A stretch of 64,000 nt of DNA from Arthrobacter sp. B1I2 (GTDB taxonomy: Bacteria > Actinomycetota > Actinomycetes > Actinomycetales > Micrococcaceae): the NCBI RefSeq assembly GCF_030816485.1, contig NZ_JAUSYC010000001.1:124001-188000 (forward strand), given 5' to 3'. The notes below the pieces were generated by a model, which saw nothing but the letters and a program-made list of their open reading frames with translations, ran no database searches and was not told the DNA's origin. The position numbers were made by a program, and so were the translations under genes. Of the stretch, positions 34,419-42,782 are shown piece by piece; within the stretch, counting starts at the first letter, position 1; each line of letters opens with the position of its first letter.

Positions 34419-35152
34419 TCGAGACCCTTCAATGGACCACACTGGTGATTTGCGCCCTGGTTGCGGTGGCCCGCATCCCCAGCACCATCCGTGGGGAGAA
34501 CCGCTCCCTTTTCGGCATCTTTGCCTCGATGACCCTGGCTATCCTGCTGAGCATCCCGGGGCCCTACATCGTTATCGACCAGGCACTGGGCGGGATCAAC
34601 CTGGCCAACCTGTTGCTGCGCTTCGTCATCTTTGGCGCCATCTTTTTCATGGGCGTGCGCATTTCCAGGGGCTTTGACGCAAGAGACGCCGGCAGGCTCA
34701 TCACAGGGCGCGTGGGGGTCGCAGTCCTTGCAGTTATCTCCGCGTGCATGGTGACGCTGTTCTTCATGATGCACACCAGCGGGTCCTCGGCCGGGCTGAC
34801 AGGGGTTGTGGGCACGGATCCTTGGAACTCCGCCTTACTGGAGTATTACGGGGCTGCCGGCCGGGCTTACCCCGCCTACATCACCTTGGCTCTGTTGCCG
34901 GCCATGGTCCGCGCCGTGACCAGCCGACTTCCCGTTTTGATCCGGGTGGCGGCCGCGTTACTGGGCCTGGGTGCCGTAGCCACGGGCCTGTCCTTGTCGT
35001 TCCCGCTGATTCCTCCCACCCTCGGCCAGATAGAGTTCATCATCAACTACACAGCGGTGCTGTGCTTCGTCGTTGGGCTGACCCTGATCTGGGCCGCCAG
35101 GGTGGTCAGTGGGCGTACCGCAGCAAGCCGCAGGACATCTACCGAAAAGTAA
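34415..35152 (+). CDS. Seven-helix membrane protein of unknown function
   Basis: A 245-aa integral membrane protein with about seven segments, including LVICALVAVARIP, FGIFASMTLAILLSIPGPYI, LRFVIFGAIFFMGVRI, VAVLAVISACMVTLFFMM, YITLALLPAMVRAV, AALLGLGAVATGLSLSF and YTAVLCFVVGLTLIWAARV, and a short basic tail. Start at 34415 overlaps the HTH gene as ATGA. The topology recalls the N-terminal part of the MAB_1171c-type putative transporters that are also encoded beside XRE regulators, but their C-terminal domain is absent. Confidence 0.65.
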   Translation: MIETLQWTTLVICALVAVARIPSTIRGENRSLFGIFASMTLAILLSIPGPYIVIDQALGGINLANLLLRFVIFGAIFFMGVRISRGFDARDAGRLITGRVGVAVLAVISACMVTLFFMMHTSGSSAGLTGVVGTDPWNSALLEYYGAAGRAYPAYITLALLPAMVRAVTSRLPVLIRVAAALLGLGAVATGLSLSFPLIPPTLGQIEFIINYTAVLCFVVGLTLIWAARVVSGRTAASRRTSTEK

Positions 35153-35209
35153 CTTCGCCAGCTTTCACAAAATCATTAGAATGTGAAACAATCATGAAAG
35201 TGTGAAGGC

Positions 35210-35263
35210 GGGGCCGCCAAGCGCTTTCGAACGGGGATAAATTCCAAAGCGTCGGCCGGCCCC
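35210..35263. terminator. Interrupted hairpin between convergent genes
   Basis: Arms GGGGCCG..AAGCGCTTT and AAAGCG..CGGCCGGCCCC face each other across 18 nt, between the 7-TM gene and the end of the mannosidase gene. Further right, TTTAACGG occurs twice 21 bp apart (35332 and 35353). No gene seen in 35153-35389. Confidence 0.4.
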
Positions 35264-35389
35264 GGGGGCCTTTGCATGCATTGGGGGGATGAGTGGTGGC
35301 GGATCGTTGGGGACCGCCCCCACTCAGCCTATTTAACGGCCCTTTCGAGGCGTTTAACGGGACCGGTTCAGCAAGGGACTCCACGCCAC

Positions 35390-38300
35390 CTACTTCCGGG
35401 CGAACCTTAATGTCACCAGCTGGAATGGCCGGAGCGTCAGCTGCGCACCGCTGCCGGCTGGAACAATTCCAGGAGCCTCAGTGGGGCGTTCCAAAAGATC
35501 CGTCGTCACAACGTCCTGCACCTGGAAGTTGGCCGTGACAGTTCCGGCTGACCGCTGCCCCAGCGACTCATAGAGCCGGACCACCACGTCGCCCGATCCG
35601 TCCTGGGCAAACTTGACCGATTCAATGACCAAGGCAGGATTGCTGACGGAGAAGAGCGGCTCGACGGCAGCGGCACCGCGTACCAGCCGGGGTGCCAGGT
35701 TGGTCCGGTACCCCTCCTGGACGGCGTCGGCAATATCAGCACCAGGGCGGATGGTCACCGTCAGCTCCTGGCGTCCCCGGTCGGCGTCGGGGTCGGGGAA
35801 CTTCGGAGCCCGCAGCAGGGACAGGCGCACCTGGGTGGTGGTCCCGCCGTCGGATTCCCTGATACTCCGGCCCACGTCATGGCCGTAGGTGGATGAGTTG
35901 GCCACTGCCACCCCATAGCCGGGTTCGCCCACGTGGATCCACCGATGGGCGCAGATTTCGAACTTCGCGGCCTCCCACGAGGTGTTGGTGTGGGTCGGCC
36001 GGAAGACGTGGCCGAACTGCGTTTCGGCGGCCGACCGGTCTGCCCGCACGTCCAGGGCAAAGCCGAGCTTCAGCAGCTTTTCGCGCTCCTGCCAGTCCAC
36101 CGAGGTGGTGATTTCCAATGATGGGCTGCCGGGGGCCAGCGAGATGCGTTGGCTCAGCCGCGAGTGGCCTGCCAGCCGCTCCACCGCCACGACGGCGCTG
36201 CCGCCGTCAGTGACCGTGTGGACCGACTCCGCCTGGACCAGCGGCGTGACATTGCGCCGGTAGAACTCGTCAATGTCCCAGGCGTCCCACTCATTGGGAG
36301 TGTCCCGGTGCAGTTCCAGCAGGTTGCCACGCTGGCCTGGGGCGATGGCCTCGCGGCCACTGGCGTGGTCGCGCAGGGAGGCGAGGAGTCCGTCCGCGTC
36401 AATCACGGCCCGGATAATTCCGTTGTCCAGGATGAAGCCGCCGTCGTGCGGGGTGACCTGCGCCGGTTCCGGGAGCGCCAAGGGTTCGCCCGCGGCCAGC
36501 GCGGGAACCCCGTCCCTGGCGTGCGGGGCGGCGTTGAGCAGGAACTGCCGGTCGCCGGAGCCCAGCATGGCTGCAGCAGCCTGGCCGATGATTGCTTCAA
36601 GTGCGGTCTCAATGGCCTGGTAGTTCCGCTCAGCGTCCTGGTGGACCCAGGCAATGGAGCTGCCCGGCAGAATGTCATGGAACTGCTGCAGCAGCACCAG
36701 TTGCCAGAGTCGCCTGAGCTCGGCGGCCGGGTAGTCGAAAGCGCCGCCACTCCGGACAGCAGCTGTGGCGCACCACAGCTCCGCCTCACGCAGCAGGTGC
36801 TCGCTGCGCCGGTTGCCCTTCTTGGTGCGGGCCTGGCTGGTGTACGTGCCGCGGTGCAGTTCCAGGTACATCTCGCCCACCCAGACGGGCAGGGCCGGGT
36901 AGTCCTCCTCGGCCTGCCGGAAGAAACTCTCCGCGGAGCCAATCCTGACCCGGGGGGACCCTTCCAGGTCCGCCGTACGCGCCGCCGCCGCAAGCATTTC
37001 CCGGGTGGGGCCGCCGCCGCCGTCGCCGTAACCAAACGGCACCAGCGACACAGTGCCGCGGCCGTGGTCCCGGTAGTTGCGCTCGGCGTGGGCAAGGTCC
37101 CTGCCGCTGAGGTCAGAATTGTAGGTGTCCACCGGGGGGAAGTGGGTGAACAGCCGGGTGCCGTCGATCCCCTCCCAGTTGAACGTGTGGTGCGGCATCC
37201 TGTTGGTCTGGTTCCAGGAAATCTTCTGGGTGAGGAACCAGCGGCTGCCTGCGGCTTTCACGATCTGGGGCAGGGCAGCGCTGTAGCCAAATGAGTCCGG
37301 CAGCCATGCCTCCCTGCACTCAATGCCGAATTCCGCCAGGAAGAAGCCCTTGCCCTCCACGAACTGACGCGCCATGGCTTCGCCGCCGGGCATGTTGGTA
37401 TCCGATTCCACCCACATGCCGCCAACCGGCACGAACTGGCCTGCCCGCACCTTTTCGCGGATCCGGCTGAACAGCTCCGGGTACAGCTCCTTGATCCAGG
37501 CCAGCTGCTGTGCCGAGGAACAGGAGAAGACAAAGTGTGGATCTTCATCCATCAGGGCCACCACATTGGCGAAGGTCCTGGCGCATTTGCGGATGGTTTC
37601 CCTGACCGGCCAAAGCCAGGCGGAGTCAATGTGCGCGTGCCCCGTGGCAACCAGCTGGTGCGCGGACGCATACGCGGGGCGGGCGAGGACTTCAGCGAGC
37701 GCGTGCCGTCCGTCCGGCGCGGTACCGGCAACGTCGTCAGGGTCCATCACGTCCATCATGCGTTCAAGGGCCCGGAGGATCTCGTGCCGGCGGGGAAGCT
37801 CCAGCGGAAGCTGTTCCATGAGGCCGGCCAGGGTCCAGATGTCCTGCTGGAGTTCCCACACGCACTGGTTGAGTTCAGCGATCGCGATGCTTCCCAGCCG
37901 GTACTGCGGCGCTCCCCCGGCGGTCGCCTTGTCGCCCAGCGGCGTGGGGGCGAAGGTCCAGCCCTGCGCCATGTCCGGATTCGCCGCGGCCTCGACGTAG
38001 AAGTCCACCGCCATGCCGCCGCCCAATAGCTTCAACGGGATGTACTGGTTGCGGGGTGAAATGGCCTTGATGATGCTGCCGTCAGGCCGCCAGGCAATGC
38101 CCTCGCACTGGAACCCGGGCGCTTCGGTGGTGAACCCCAGATCCACCACCACCTCCACCGCAGTGTCCGGGCCGCCGCCCCAGGATTCCGGCACCTCCCC
38201 TTGCAGCCGCAGCCAGGTAGTGCCCCAGGGCCGGCCCCAGGCGGCGCCGTGCTCCTGCGGCTGGAACTCCTGCCGCATCGCTTCAAGCGCGGGGACCGGT

Positions 38301-38422
38301 TCGCCGGGGACTTCCCAGCTGCTCAGGGCAAGGGGGACTGTCCTGCTGTACACGGCAGGTGCGATGCGCTCGCGCACAAACCTTGCCAGGCGGACTTCCG
38401 TGATGGTCCGGTCGTCATGCAA
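35390..38422 (-). CDS. Alpha-mannosidase, glycoside hydrolase family 38
   Basis: A 1010-aa GH38 retaining alpha-mannosidase, cytoplasmic (no signal peptide). The Zn-binding GHAHIDSAWLWPVRET is near residue 260 and the nucleophile Asp is in REAWLPDSFGYSAALPQI; a Zn-site His follows in a later segment, and C-terminal beta-domains follow. It is a typical length for actinobacterial GH38. The TTG start at 38422 has GAGGA 6 nt upstream; no in-frame ATG is near. It is monocistronic with its own promoter and palindromic operator. Likely role: hydrolysis of mannose-containing oligosaccharides. Confidence 0.92.
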   Translation of the reverse strand: MHDDRTITEVRLARFVRERIAPAVYSRTVPLALSSWEVPGEPVPALEAMRQEFQPQEHGAAWGRPWGTTWLRLQGEVPESWGGGPDTAVEVVVDLGFTTEAPGFQCEGIAWRPDGSIIKAISPRNQYIPLKLLGGGMAVDFYVEAAANPDMAQGWTFAPTPLGDKATAGGAPQYRLGSIAIAELNQCVWELQQDIWTLAGLMEQLPLELPRRHEILRALERMMDVMDPDDVAGTAPDGRHALAEVLARPAYASAHQLVATGHAHIDSAWLWPVRETIRKCARTFANVVALMDEDPHFVFSCSSAQQLAWIKELYPELFSRIREKVRAGQFVPVGGMWVESDTNMPGGEAMARQFVEGKGFFLAEFGIECREAWLPDSFGYSAALPQIVKAAGSRWFLTQKISWNQTNRMPHHTFNWEGIDGTRLFTHFPPVDTYNSDLSGRDLAHAERNYRDHGRGTVSLVPFGYGDGGGGPTREMLAAAARTADLEGSPRVRIGSAESFFRQAEEDYPALPVWVGEMYLELHRGTYTSQARTKKGNRRSEHLLREAELWCATAAVRSGGAFDYPAAELRRLWQLVLLQQFHDILPGSSIAWVHQDAERNYQAIETALEAIIGQAAAAMLGSGDRQFLLNAAPHARDGVPALAAGEPLALPEPAQVTPHDGGFILDNGIIRAVIDADGLLASLRDHASGREAIAPGQRGNLLELHRDTPNEWDAWDIDEFYRRNVTPLVQAESVHTVTDGGSAVVAVERLAGHSRLSQRISLAPGSPSLEITTSVDWQEREKLLKLGFALDVRADRSAAETQFGHVFRPTHTNTSWEAAKFEICAHRWIHVGEPGYGVAVANSSTYGHDVGRSIRESDGGTTTQVRLSLLRAPKFPDPDADRGRQELTVTIRPGADIADAVQEGYRTNLAPRLVRGAAAVEPLFSVSNPALVIESVKFAQDGSGDVVVRLYESLGQRSAGTVTANFQVQDVVTTDLLERPTEAPGIVPAGSGAQLTLRPFQLVTLRFARK

Positions 38423-38458
38423 TATGAATCCTCTTTAGGCTCGGGACTGGATCATCGG

Positions 38459-38504
38459 GTCCATTCGATGGACAAATCTACCCGCCCGGCAGCACGGCAA
38501 CCAA
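38459..38504 (-). promoter_or_regulatory. Mannosidase promoter and palindromic operator
   Basis: -35 TTGGTT (38504-38499), 18-nt spacer, -10 TAGATT (38480-38475), followed immediately by GTCCATTCGATGGAC (38459-38473), a palindrome with perfect 6-bp arms at the start point. Suggests a sugar-responsive repressor encoded elsewhere. Confidence 0.55.
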
Positions 38505-38548
38505 CCCCCGTTGCAAAGCGGGTGCCGCCTATGCCCGGCGTGGGGACC

Positions 38549-39427
38549 CTACGCACTGGGCACGGCAGGTACGGGCCTCAGGATCCTGGAGTCCCCGGCG
38601 TAGACATTGAAACTGGTACCCCGGCTGAAGCCCGCCACGGTCAGCCCGTTCGCTTCGGCCAGTTCCACAGCCAGGCTTGAAGGGGCACTGACGGCGGCCA
38701 GGACGGGAATTCCCGCGAGGGAGGCTTTCTGCACCAGCTCGAAGGACGCCCTGCCGGACACCTGGAGGACAGTTCCGGTCAGCGGCAGGAGGCCTTCGCG
38801 CAGCGCCCAGCCCACAACCTTGTCCACGGCATTGTGCCGCCCAACATCCTCGCGGAGGCACAGGAGGCGTGGCTCGCCGTCGTCCTCAATCCTGAACAGG
38901 CCCGCCGCGTGAACTCCCCCGGTGTCCTCGAAGACACGCTGCGACTTCCGCAGCAACGCGGGCAGGGAGGCCAGGACTTTTGCATCCACCGTCAGCGGGT
39001 CCGCCTTCGGGCTGAAGTGGGAGGACTTCCGGACCGCTTCGATCGAGTCAGTTCCACAGATGCCGCAGGAGCTGGACGTGTAGACCCTGCGACCTGTGTC
39101 GGGAAGTGGGACGTCCGGCCGCAGCTGGGCCTCCACCACGTTGAATGTCTGGACGCCGTTCTCGTCCTCGCCGGCGCAGAAGCGCAGCGACACCAGCTGT
39201 TCGGGGGCCCAGATGACCCCCTCGGACACCAGGAACCCGGCCACCAGGTCAAAGTCGTCCCCGGGCGTGCGCATGGTGACTGAGTAGGAGAGCCTGCCCA
39301 GCCGGATTTCCAGCGGTTCCTCCACGGCGAGGACGTCTTCGCGGTGGCGGACCGGGTACTCCAGGGCTCCCGGCGAACCGTCCAGGACATACTTGTGCAC
39401 CTTGCGGCGCTGGGTTACGCGTCCCAT
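38549..39427 (-). CDS. fdhD: Formate dehydrogenase accessory sulfurtransferase FdhD
   Basis: A 292-aa protein that passes sulfur to the molybdenum cofactor of formate dehydrogenases. Conserved parts: VEEPLEIRLG, GDDFDLVAGFLVSEG, the redox/transfer motif SSSCGICGTDSIEA (CxxC), GGVHAAGLF, CLREDVGRHNAVDKVVG, and SGRASFELVQKAS. The C-terminal GLTVAGFSRG is also typical. It leads the molybdenum-cofactor group with moeA and mobA, all on the minus strand. No formate dehydrogenase structural gene lies in this window. Confidence 0.94.
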   Translation of the reverse strand: MGRVTQRRKVHKYVLDGSPGALEYPVRHREDVLAVEEPLEIRLGRLSYSVTMRTPGDDFDLVAGFLVSEGVIWAPEQLVSLRFCAGEDENGVQTFNVVEAQLRPDVPLPDTGRRVYTSSSCGICGTDSIEAVRKSSHFSPKADPLTVDAKVLASLPALLRKSQRVFEDTGGVHAAGLFRIEDDGEPRLLCLREDVGRHNAVDKVVGWALREGLLPLTGTVLQVSGRASFELVQKASLAGIPVLAAVSAPSSLAVELAEANGLTVAGFSRGTSFNVYAGDSRILRPVPAVPSA

Positions 39428-39477
39428 GTTCCACCCTGCCTGTTCATTACTCCATCATGGCACCAAGAGGACCTGGC

Positions 39478-40962
39478 TCAGCCCAGGAGTGCACTCCAGT
39501 CCACGGGCCCACTGGCTGCCGGTTTGCCCTTGGGCTGGCCGCCCCGGACGTTGCTTCGCGGTTTGGGTTTGGCCGGACCCTCCTGGGCGCGCGGTATGGG
39601 CGGCCCCCAAGGCAGGGCGAACGCGTGCACCGGCTCGCCCAGCTGCACGCCGTGCGGCGGCACCACCAGCACTCCGTCAGCAGCGGCCAGCCCGCGCATC
39701 ATCCCGGGGCCCGTATGCTGCGCCGGGGATGCCATGCCGTACAGCAGCCGGAACGGCATCAGCCGGGTACGGCCGGGGTCCGGCTCGATCATGGTCCCGC
39801 ACGGCACCTCCTCCACCGCCGGAATGCCGCGGTGCCCCAACGCCGCCAGCAGCGGGGCACCCACGGTGGACAGCGCCATCATGGCCGCCAGCGGGTTGCC
39901 GGGAAGGCCCAGGACGAAGCGGCCATCCGGCAGTTCGGCCAGAACCACGGGATGGCCCGGCCGCATGGCCACGCCGTCAATGATGAGCCGGCCGCCGAGG
40001 TCAGCCACCGCCCGCCGGAGGTGGTCCGTTCCCGAGCGTCCGGTACCCCCGGTGGTAATGACGACGTCGGCCGGCAGGTCCGGCGCGTCCGGGAGCACGT
40101 CTTCGAGCGCGGCCAGCCATTCGGCATAGGAGTCCCCGATCCGCTGCTGCCCTCCGGGAATGCCGCCCAGCATGCCCACGACGTCCGGCAGCTGCGGGCC
40201 GAAGGTGTCGCGCACCTGGCCGGGGGCCGGCGTGCCGTGTTCCACTACCTCGGACCCGGTCAGCACCAGGCGCACCACAGGCTTTCCCTGGACCTGCAGT
40301 TCGTCGTAGCCTGCCAGCGCAGCCAATGCCAGATGTGCCGGATTGAGCTCCACCCCCGCCTTGACCAGGATGTCCCCTTCCAGGGCTTCCTCCCCGGCCT
40401 TGCGGATGTGTTCTCCCGCGCGGGGCTCGCCGGGGCGCGCCTTGCCTCCGGTCAGCAGGACGGGGAGGCCCTCATCGTCCCGGCCAAGGACAGCACTCTC
40501 GGTACGAAGAACTGCCTTGCCGCCGGCGGGGATCAGGCCGCCCGTGGCGATGGGGCTGGCCTGGTGCGGCGCCAACCGGGTTCCGGGCTCCACCGGGATC
40601 CAGGGGCCGCTTCCGTTGACCACCCAGCCGTCCATGGCGGAGGAGGCATAGTGGGGCATGTCCTGAAGGGCCACGATGTCCCGGTCGAGTTTGCGGCCCA
40701 AGGCTATCCGGAGTGCCACCGGACCGGGAGGAATCGGGGTGGCTGCATCAAACGCCGCCTGCCGGGCTTCTACCCAGGTGTGGGCCAGATGGTGAGGGGC
40801 AGCATGCCCTTCTTCAGTTCTGTCCGGTTCAGCTGTGCCCGGTTTAGATGTGCCGGGTTCAGACGGGCCCGGTTCAGATATGCCGGGTTCCGTTGTGTCT
40901 GCACCCGCCCCCGCTTGACTGCCTGGCGGCACCTCAGGATCGCTTTGGGGTTCTGCAGTCAT
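39478..40962 (-). CDS. moeA: Molybdopterin molybdotransferase MoeA
   Basis: A 494-aa enzyme that inserts molybdate into adenylated molybdopterin. The core starts near residue 60: LRIALGRKLDRDIVALQDMPHYASSAMDGW, then VRLVLTGSEVVEHG, DVVITTGGTGRSGTDHLRRAV and LGLPGNPLAAMMAL. Two features are unusual. An N-terminal tail of about 55 residues holds a five-residue repeat (xEPGx), encoded by 15-bp tandem repeats, and a basic Pro-rich tail follows the last domain (KPKPRSNVRGGQPKGK). The start overlaps the DUF6457 stop as ATGA. Confidence 0.9.
   Translation of the reverse strand: MTAEPQSDPEVPPGSQAGAGADTTEPGISEPGPSEPGTSKPGTAEPDRTEEGHAAPHHLAHTWVEARQAAFDAATPIPPGPVALRIALGRKLDRDIVALQDMPHYASSAMDGWVVNGSGPWIPVEPGTRLAPHQASPIATGGLIPAGGKAVLRTESAVLGRDDEGLPVLLTGGKARPGEPRAGEHIRKAGEEALEGDILVKAGVELNPAHLALAALAGYDELQVQGKPVVRLVLTGSEVVEHGTPAPGQVRDTFGPQLPDVVGMLGGIPGGQQRIGDSYAEWLAALEDVLPDAPDLPADVVITTGGTGRSGTDHLRRAVADLGGRLIIDGVAMRPGHPVVLAELPDGRFVLGLPGNPLAAMMALSTVGAPLLAALGHRGIPAVEEVPCGTMIEPDPGRTRLMPFRLLYGMASPAQHTGPGMMRGLAAADGVLVVPPHGVQLGEPVHAFALPWGPPIPRAQEGPAKPKPRSNVRGGQPKGKPAASGPVDWSALLG
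40813..40887. repeat. 15-bp tandem repeat in the moeA 5' end (five units)
   Basis: Five consecutive 15-bp units, each a variant of TTCAGnTGTGCCCGG, with a partial sixth at 40888-40900. They encode the (E/K)PG(T/I/P)(S/A) repeats near the MoeA N-terminus on the minus strand. Length variation between strains is expected. Confidence 0.85.
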
Positions 40963-41255
40963 TCGCCGGGAGTCCCGGCGGCGGCTTCGGCGTCGTAGTC
41001 TTTGGCCAAGGTACGGGCAACGGCCAGCGCCGCGTCCATGGATTCGGCGTCCATCTCCCTGCCGGGAGCGGCAGCGAGGCCCGCGGCGAAGCCGGCGATA
41101 AAAGTGGTGAGCGGCGCGGCCGGCCGGACAACGGCATGGGCCGCAACGCCTGCAAGCGCCAGCACCGCGTTGACGTCTATCTGGACATCCTCAAGCTTGT
41201 ACGCCTGGAGCAGGGCCCTGCACCACTCCTCCAGCGTTTCGTCCTGGCTTTTCAC
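40959..41255 (-). CDS. DUF6457 domain-containing protein
   Basis: A 98-aa all-helical protein (LEEWCRALLQAYKLEDVQIDVNAVLALAGVAAHAVVRPAAPLTTFIAGFAAGLAA) fitting DUF6457, a small actinobacterial family found between molybdenum-cofactor genes. It overlaps mobA at the start and moeA at the end (4 nt each), so all three are translationally coupled. Function unknown; a helper of cofactor assembly is inferred from position. GTG start. Confidence 0.8.
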   Translation of the reverse strand: MKSQDETLEEWCRALLQAYKLEDVQIDVNAVLALAGVAAHAVVRPAAPLTTFIAGFAAGLAAAPGREMDAESMDAALAVARTLAKDYDAEAAAGTPGE

Positions 41256-41971
41256 GAATTGCCTCCCACGTTTGCTCCGCCCGAATGCCGGTCCTGGCTT
41301 CCACTCTGGTTCCCGGCGGCAACCCCCAGTGCGGCAGCGTCATCCCAGGTATCCACATCGGACGTGGACCCGGCGGGGACTGTGACAAGCTGCACGTCCA
41401 GATTAGCAAGGAGCGCCCTGACAGAGCCGTTGACCAATGCGTTGCGGGCAGCAAGATCGGCACACGCCTTTGTTAACTCAGCTGTGCGGTAAAAACCCAG
41501 CAGCGGCTGCGCCCTGGCATCTTCGGCGCGGGCCATGACGCCGCTGCAACGCCCAGCCGTGACCAGCGCCAGGGCATCCTGCAGCACTGCCACTGCCTGG
41601 GATGCCAGTGGCATGTCGCAGGCCAGAACCAGGGTGTACGGCGCCGGCGCCGGTCCGCCTCTTTCCACCAGTGCATCCACTCCGGCGGCAATGGCAGCCG
41701 CGGGGCCCGAGAAGTGCGGCTCCTCCCGGCAGGTCAGCACATTGGGAGGCAAGGTTGGCGGGGACAGCGCCTGTGAGGGCCGTGCTTCGCTTGCCAGCGG
41801 ACCCATGTCTCCAACGACGACCGTCTGTCGGGCCCCGGCTGCGGCAGCGACGGCGCGTTCCAGGAGGGTTTGGCCCTGGAAGACCAGCGACTGCTTGGGT
41901 ACGCCGCCCAGCCGCGATGACCTCCCCCCGGCCAGGATCAGCGCATCAAAGGCCTGCCTGTTCACGTGCAC
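41252..41971 (-). CDS. mobA: Molybdenum cofactor nucleotidyltransferase (MobA-like NTP transferase)
   Basis: A 239-aa NTP-transferase-fold protein that would attach GMP (MobA) or CMP (MocA) to the molybdenum cofactor. N-terminal LILAGGRSSRLGGVPKQSL is the nucleotide loop with its Lys. The metal-binding Asp is in YTLVLACDMPLAS, and GVMARAEDARAQPLLGFYR follows. The C-terminal about 60 residues are less conserved and end in a Gly/Ser/Asn-rich tail. GTG start at 41971. It is the first gene of the mobA-DUF6457-moeA unit. Confidence 0.85.
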   Translation of the reverse strand: MHVNRQAFDALILAGGRSSRLGGVPKQSLVFQGQTLLERAVAAAAGARQTVVVGDMGPLASEARPSQALSPPTLPPNVLTCREEPHFSGPAAAIAAGVDALVERGGPAPAPYTLVLACDMPLASQAVAVLQDALALVTAGRCSGVMARAEDARAQPLLGFYRTAELTKACADLAARNALVNGSVRALLANLDVQLVTVPAGSTSDVDTWDDAAALGVAAGNQSGSQDRHSGGANVGGNS

Positions 41972-42015
41972 TCCCCCAGCCTAGCGGCCAGCACACCTGC
42001 CGGCGGCACCGCTTC

Positions 42016-42516
42016 TCAGGCAGCGCGCTCCGGAAGCAGGAACGGATCCCAGGCCGGCGTGGGCTTCTCCAGTTCTTTGATCTGCCAGATGGTTCCGTGC
42101 GGCGGCTCGGGCACGAACCGCAGGGTCCATCCCATCTCGGCGGGAGTATGGTCGCCCTTGACGTTGTTGCATCGCAGGCAGGCGGCCACCAGGTTCTCCC
42201 ATGAATCGGCCCCGCCCCGCGATTTCGGGTGCACGTGGTCGATGGTGTGCGCCGCCTTGCCGCAGTAGGCGCATTTATGCCCGTCGCGTCGGAGCACGCC
42301 CCTGCGGCTCACGGCCGTGGAGTGGTTGTATCGGGGCCGGATGTAGCGGTTGAGGAGGATCACGGACGGGCGGCCCAGTACGTCGGTGGGGCCCACCACG
42401 GGGTCATCCCCTTCGGCCACCACGCTCGCTTTGCCCGTGAGCACAAGCACCAGCGCCCGGCGGAAAGTGATAACCGCCAGCGGTTCATATCCAGCATTCA
42501 GAACGAGAGTGCGCAT
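42016..42516 (-). CDS. HNH endonuclease family protein
   Basis: A 166-aa protein with an N-terminal beta-domain (MRTLVLNAGYEPLAVITFRRALVLVLTGKASVV) and a central HNH motif: two zinc CxxC pairs (CAYCG, CLRCN) around TIDHVHPKSRGGADSWENLVAAC, with the catalytic His in IDHVHP. This compact type is conserved as a single copy in most actinobacteria and is not tied to mobile elements. GAGG precedes the ATG. Its biological role is unclear. Confidence 0.88.
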   Translation of the reverse strand: MRTLVLNAGYEPLAVITFRRALVLVLTGKASVVAEGDDPVVGPTDVLGRPSVILLNRYIRPRYNHSTAVSRRGVLRRDGHKCAYCGKAAHTIDHVHPKSRGGADSWENLVAACLRCNNVKGDHTPAEMGWTLRFVPEPPHGTIWQIKELEKPTPAWDPFLLPERAA

Positions 42517-42704
42517 GCACTTACCTCTTCACGGCCGCACCCGTCAGGGGCACGAGGGCCGGCTGCCCTCGGCATGTCCGGGCTATGGATCGACACCACA
42601 AGAGTAAACAAAGAAGTACAAAATCAGGTAATCGCCACCCGGAAGCGCTCTCCACAGCCGAACGCCCGGAGACACAACGCGGACGGCGCAGTCCGCTTAA
42701 GCGC

Positions 42705-42737
42705 GAAGGACCCCCGCCTCGATGGCGGGGGTCCTTC
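42705..42737 (-). terminator. Strong hairpin after the first NlpC/P60 gene
   Basis: Perfect 14-bp stem GAAGGACCCCCGCC/GGCGGGGGTCCTTC with a 5-nt loop, 46 nt behind the stop at 42783. No long U-tract. The rest of 42517-42782 shows no gene. Confidence 0.7.
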
Positions 42738-42782
42738 ACAGCATCCTGCAGACTACGGCCGTTCAGGCCGGCACTCGAAAGC

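Noticed and set aside
35153-35389. Small gene between the 7-TM protein and the mannosidase
   Set aside because: No frame with a good start and SD; the region shows only an interrupted hairpin and a TTTAACGG direct repeat.
40800-40910. CRISPR-like or direct-repeat array
   Set aside because: The repeats are contiguous 15-bp units in the moeA reading frame with no spacers.
42016-42516. HNH protein as part of a mobile element or restriction system
   Set aside because: No inverted repeats, integrase, methylase or composition change nearby; the compact HNH type is a conserved core gene in actinobacteria.
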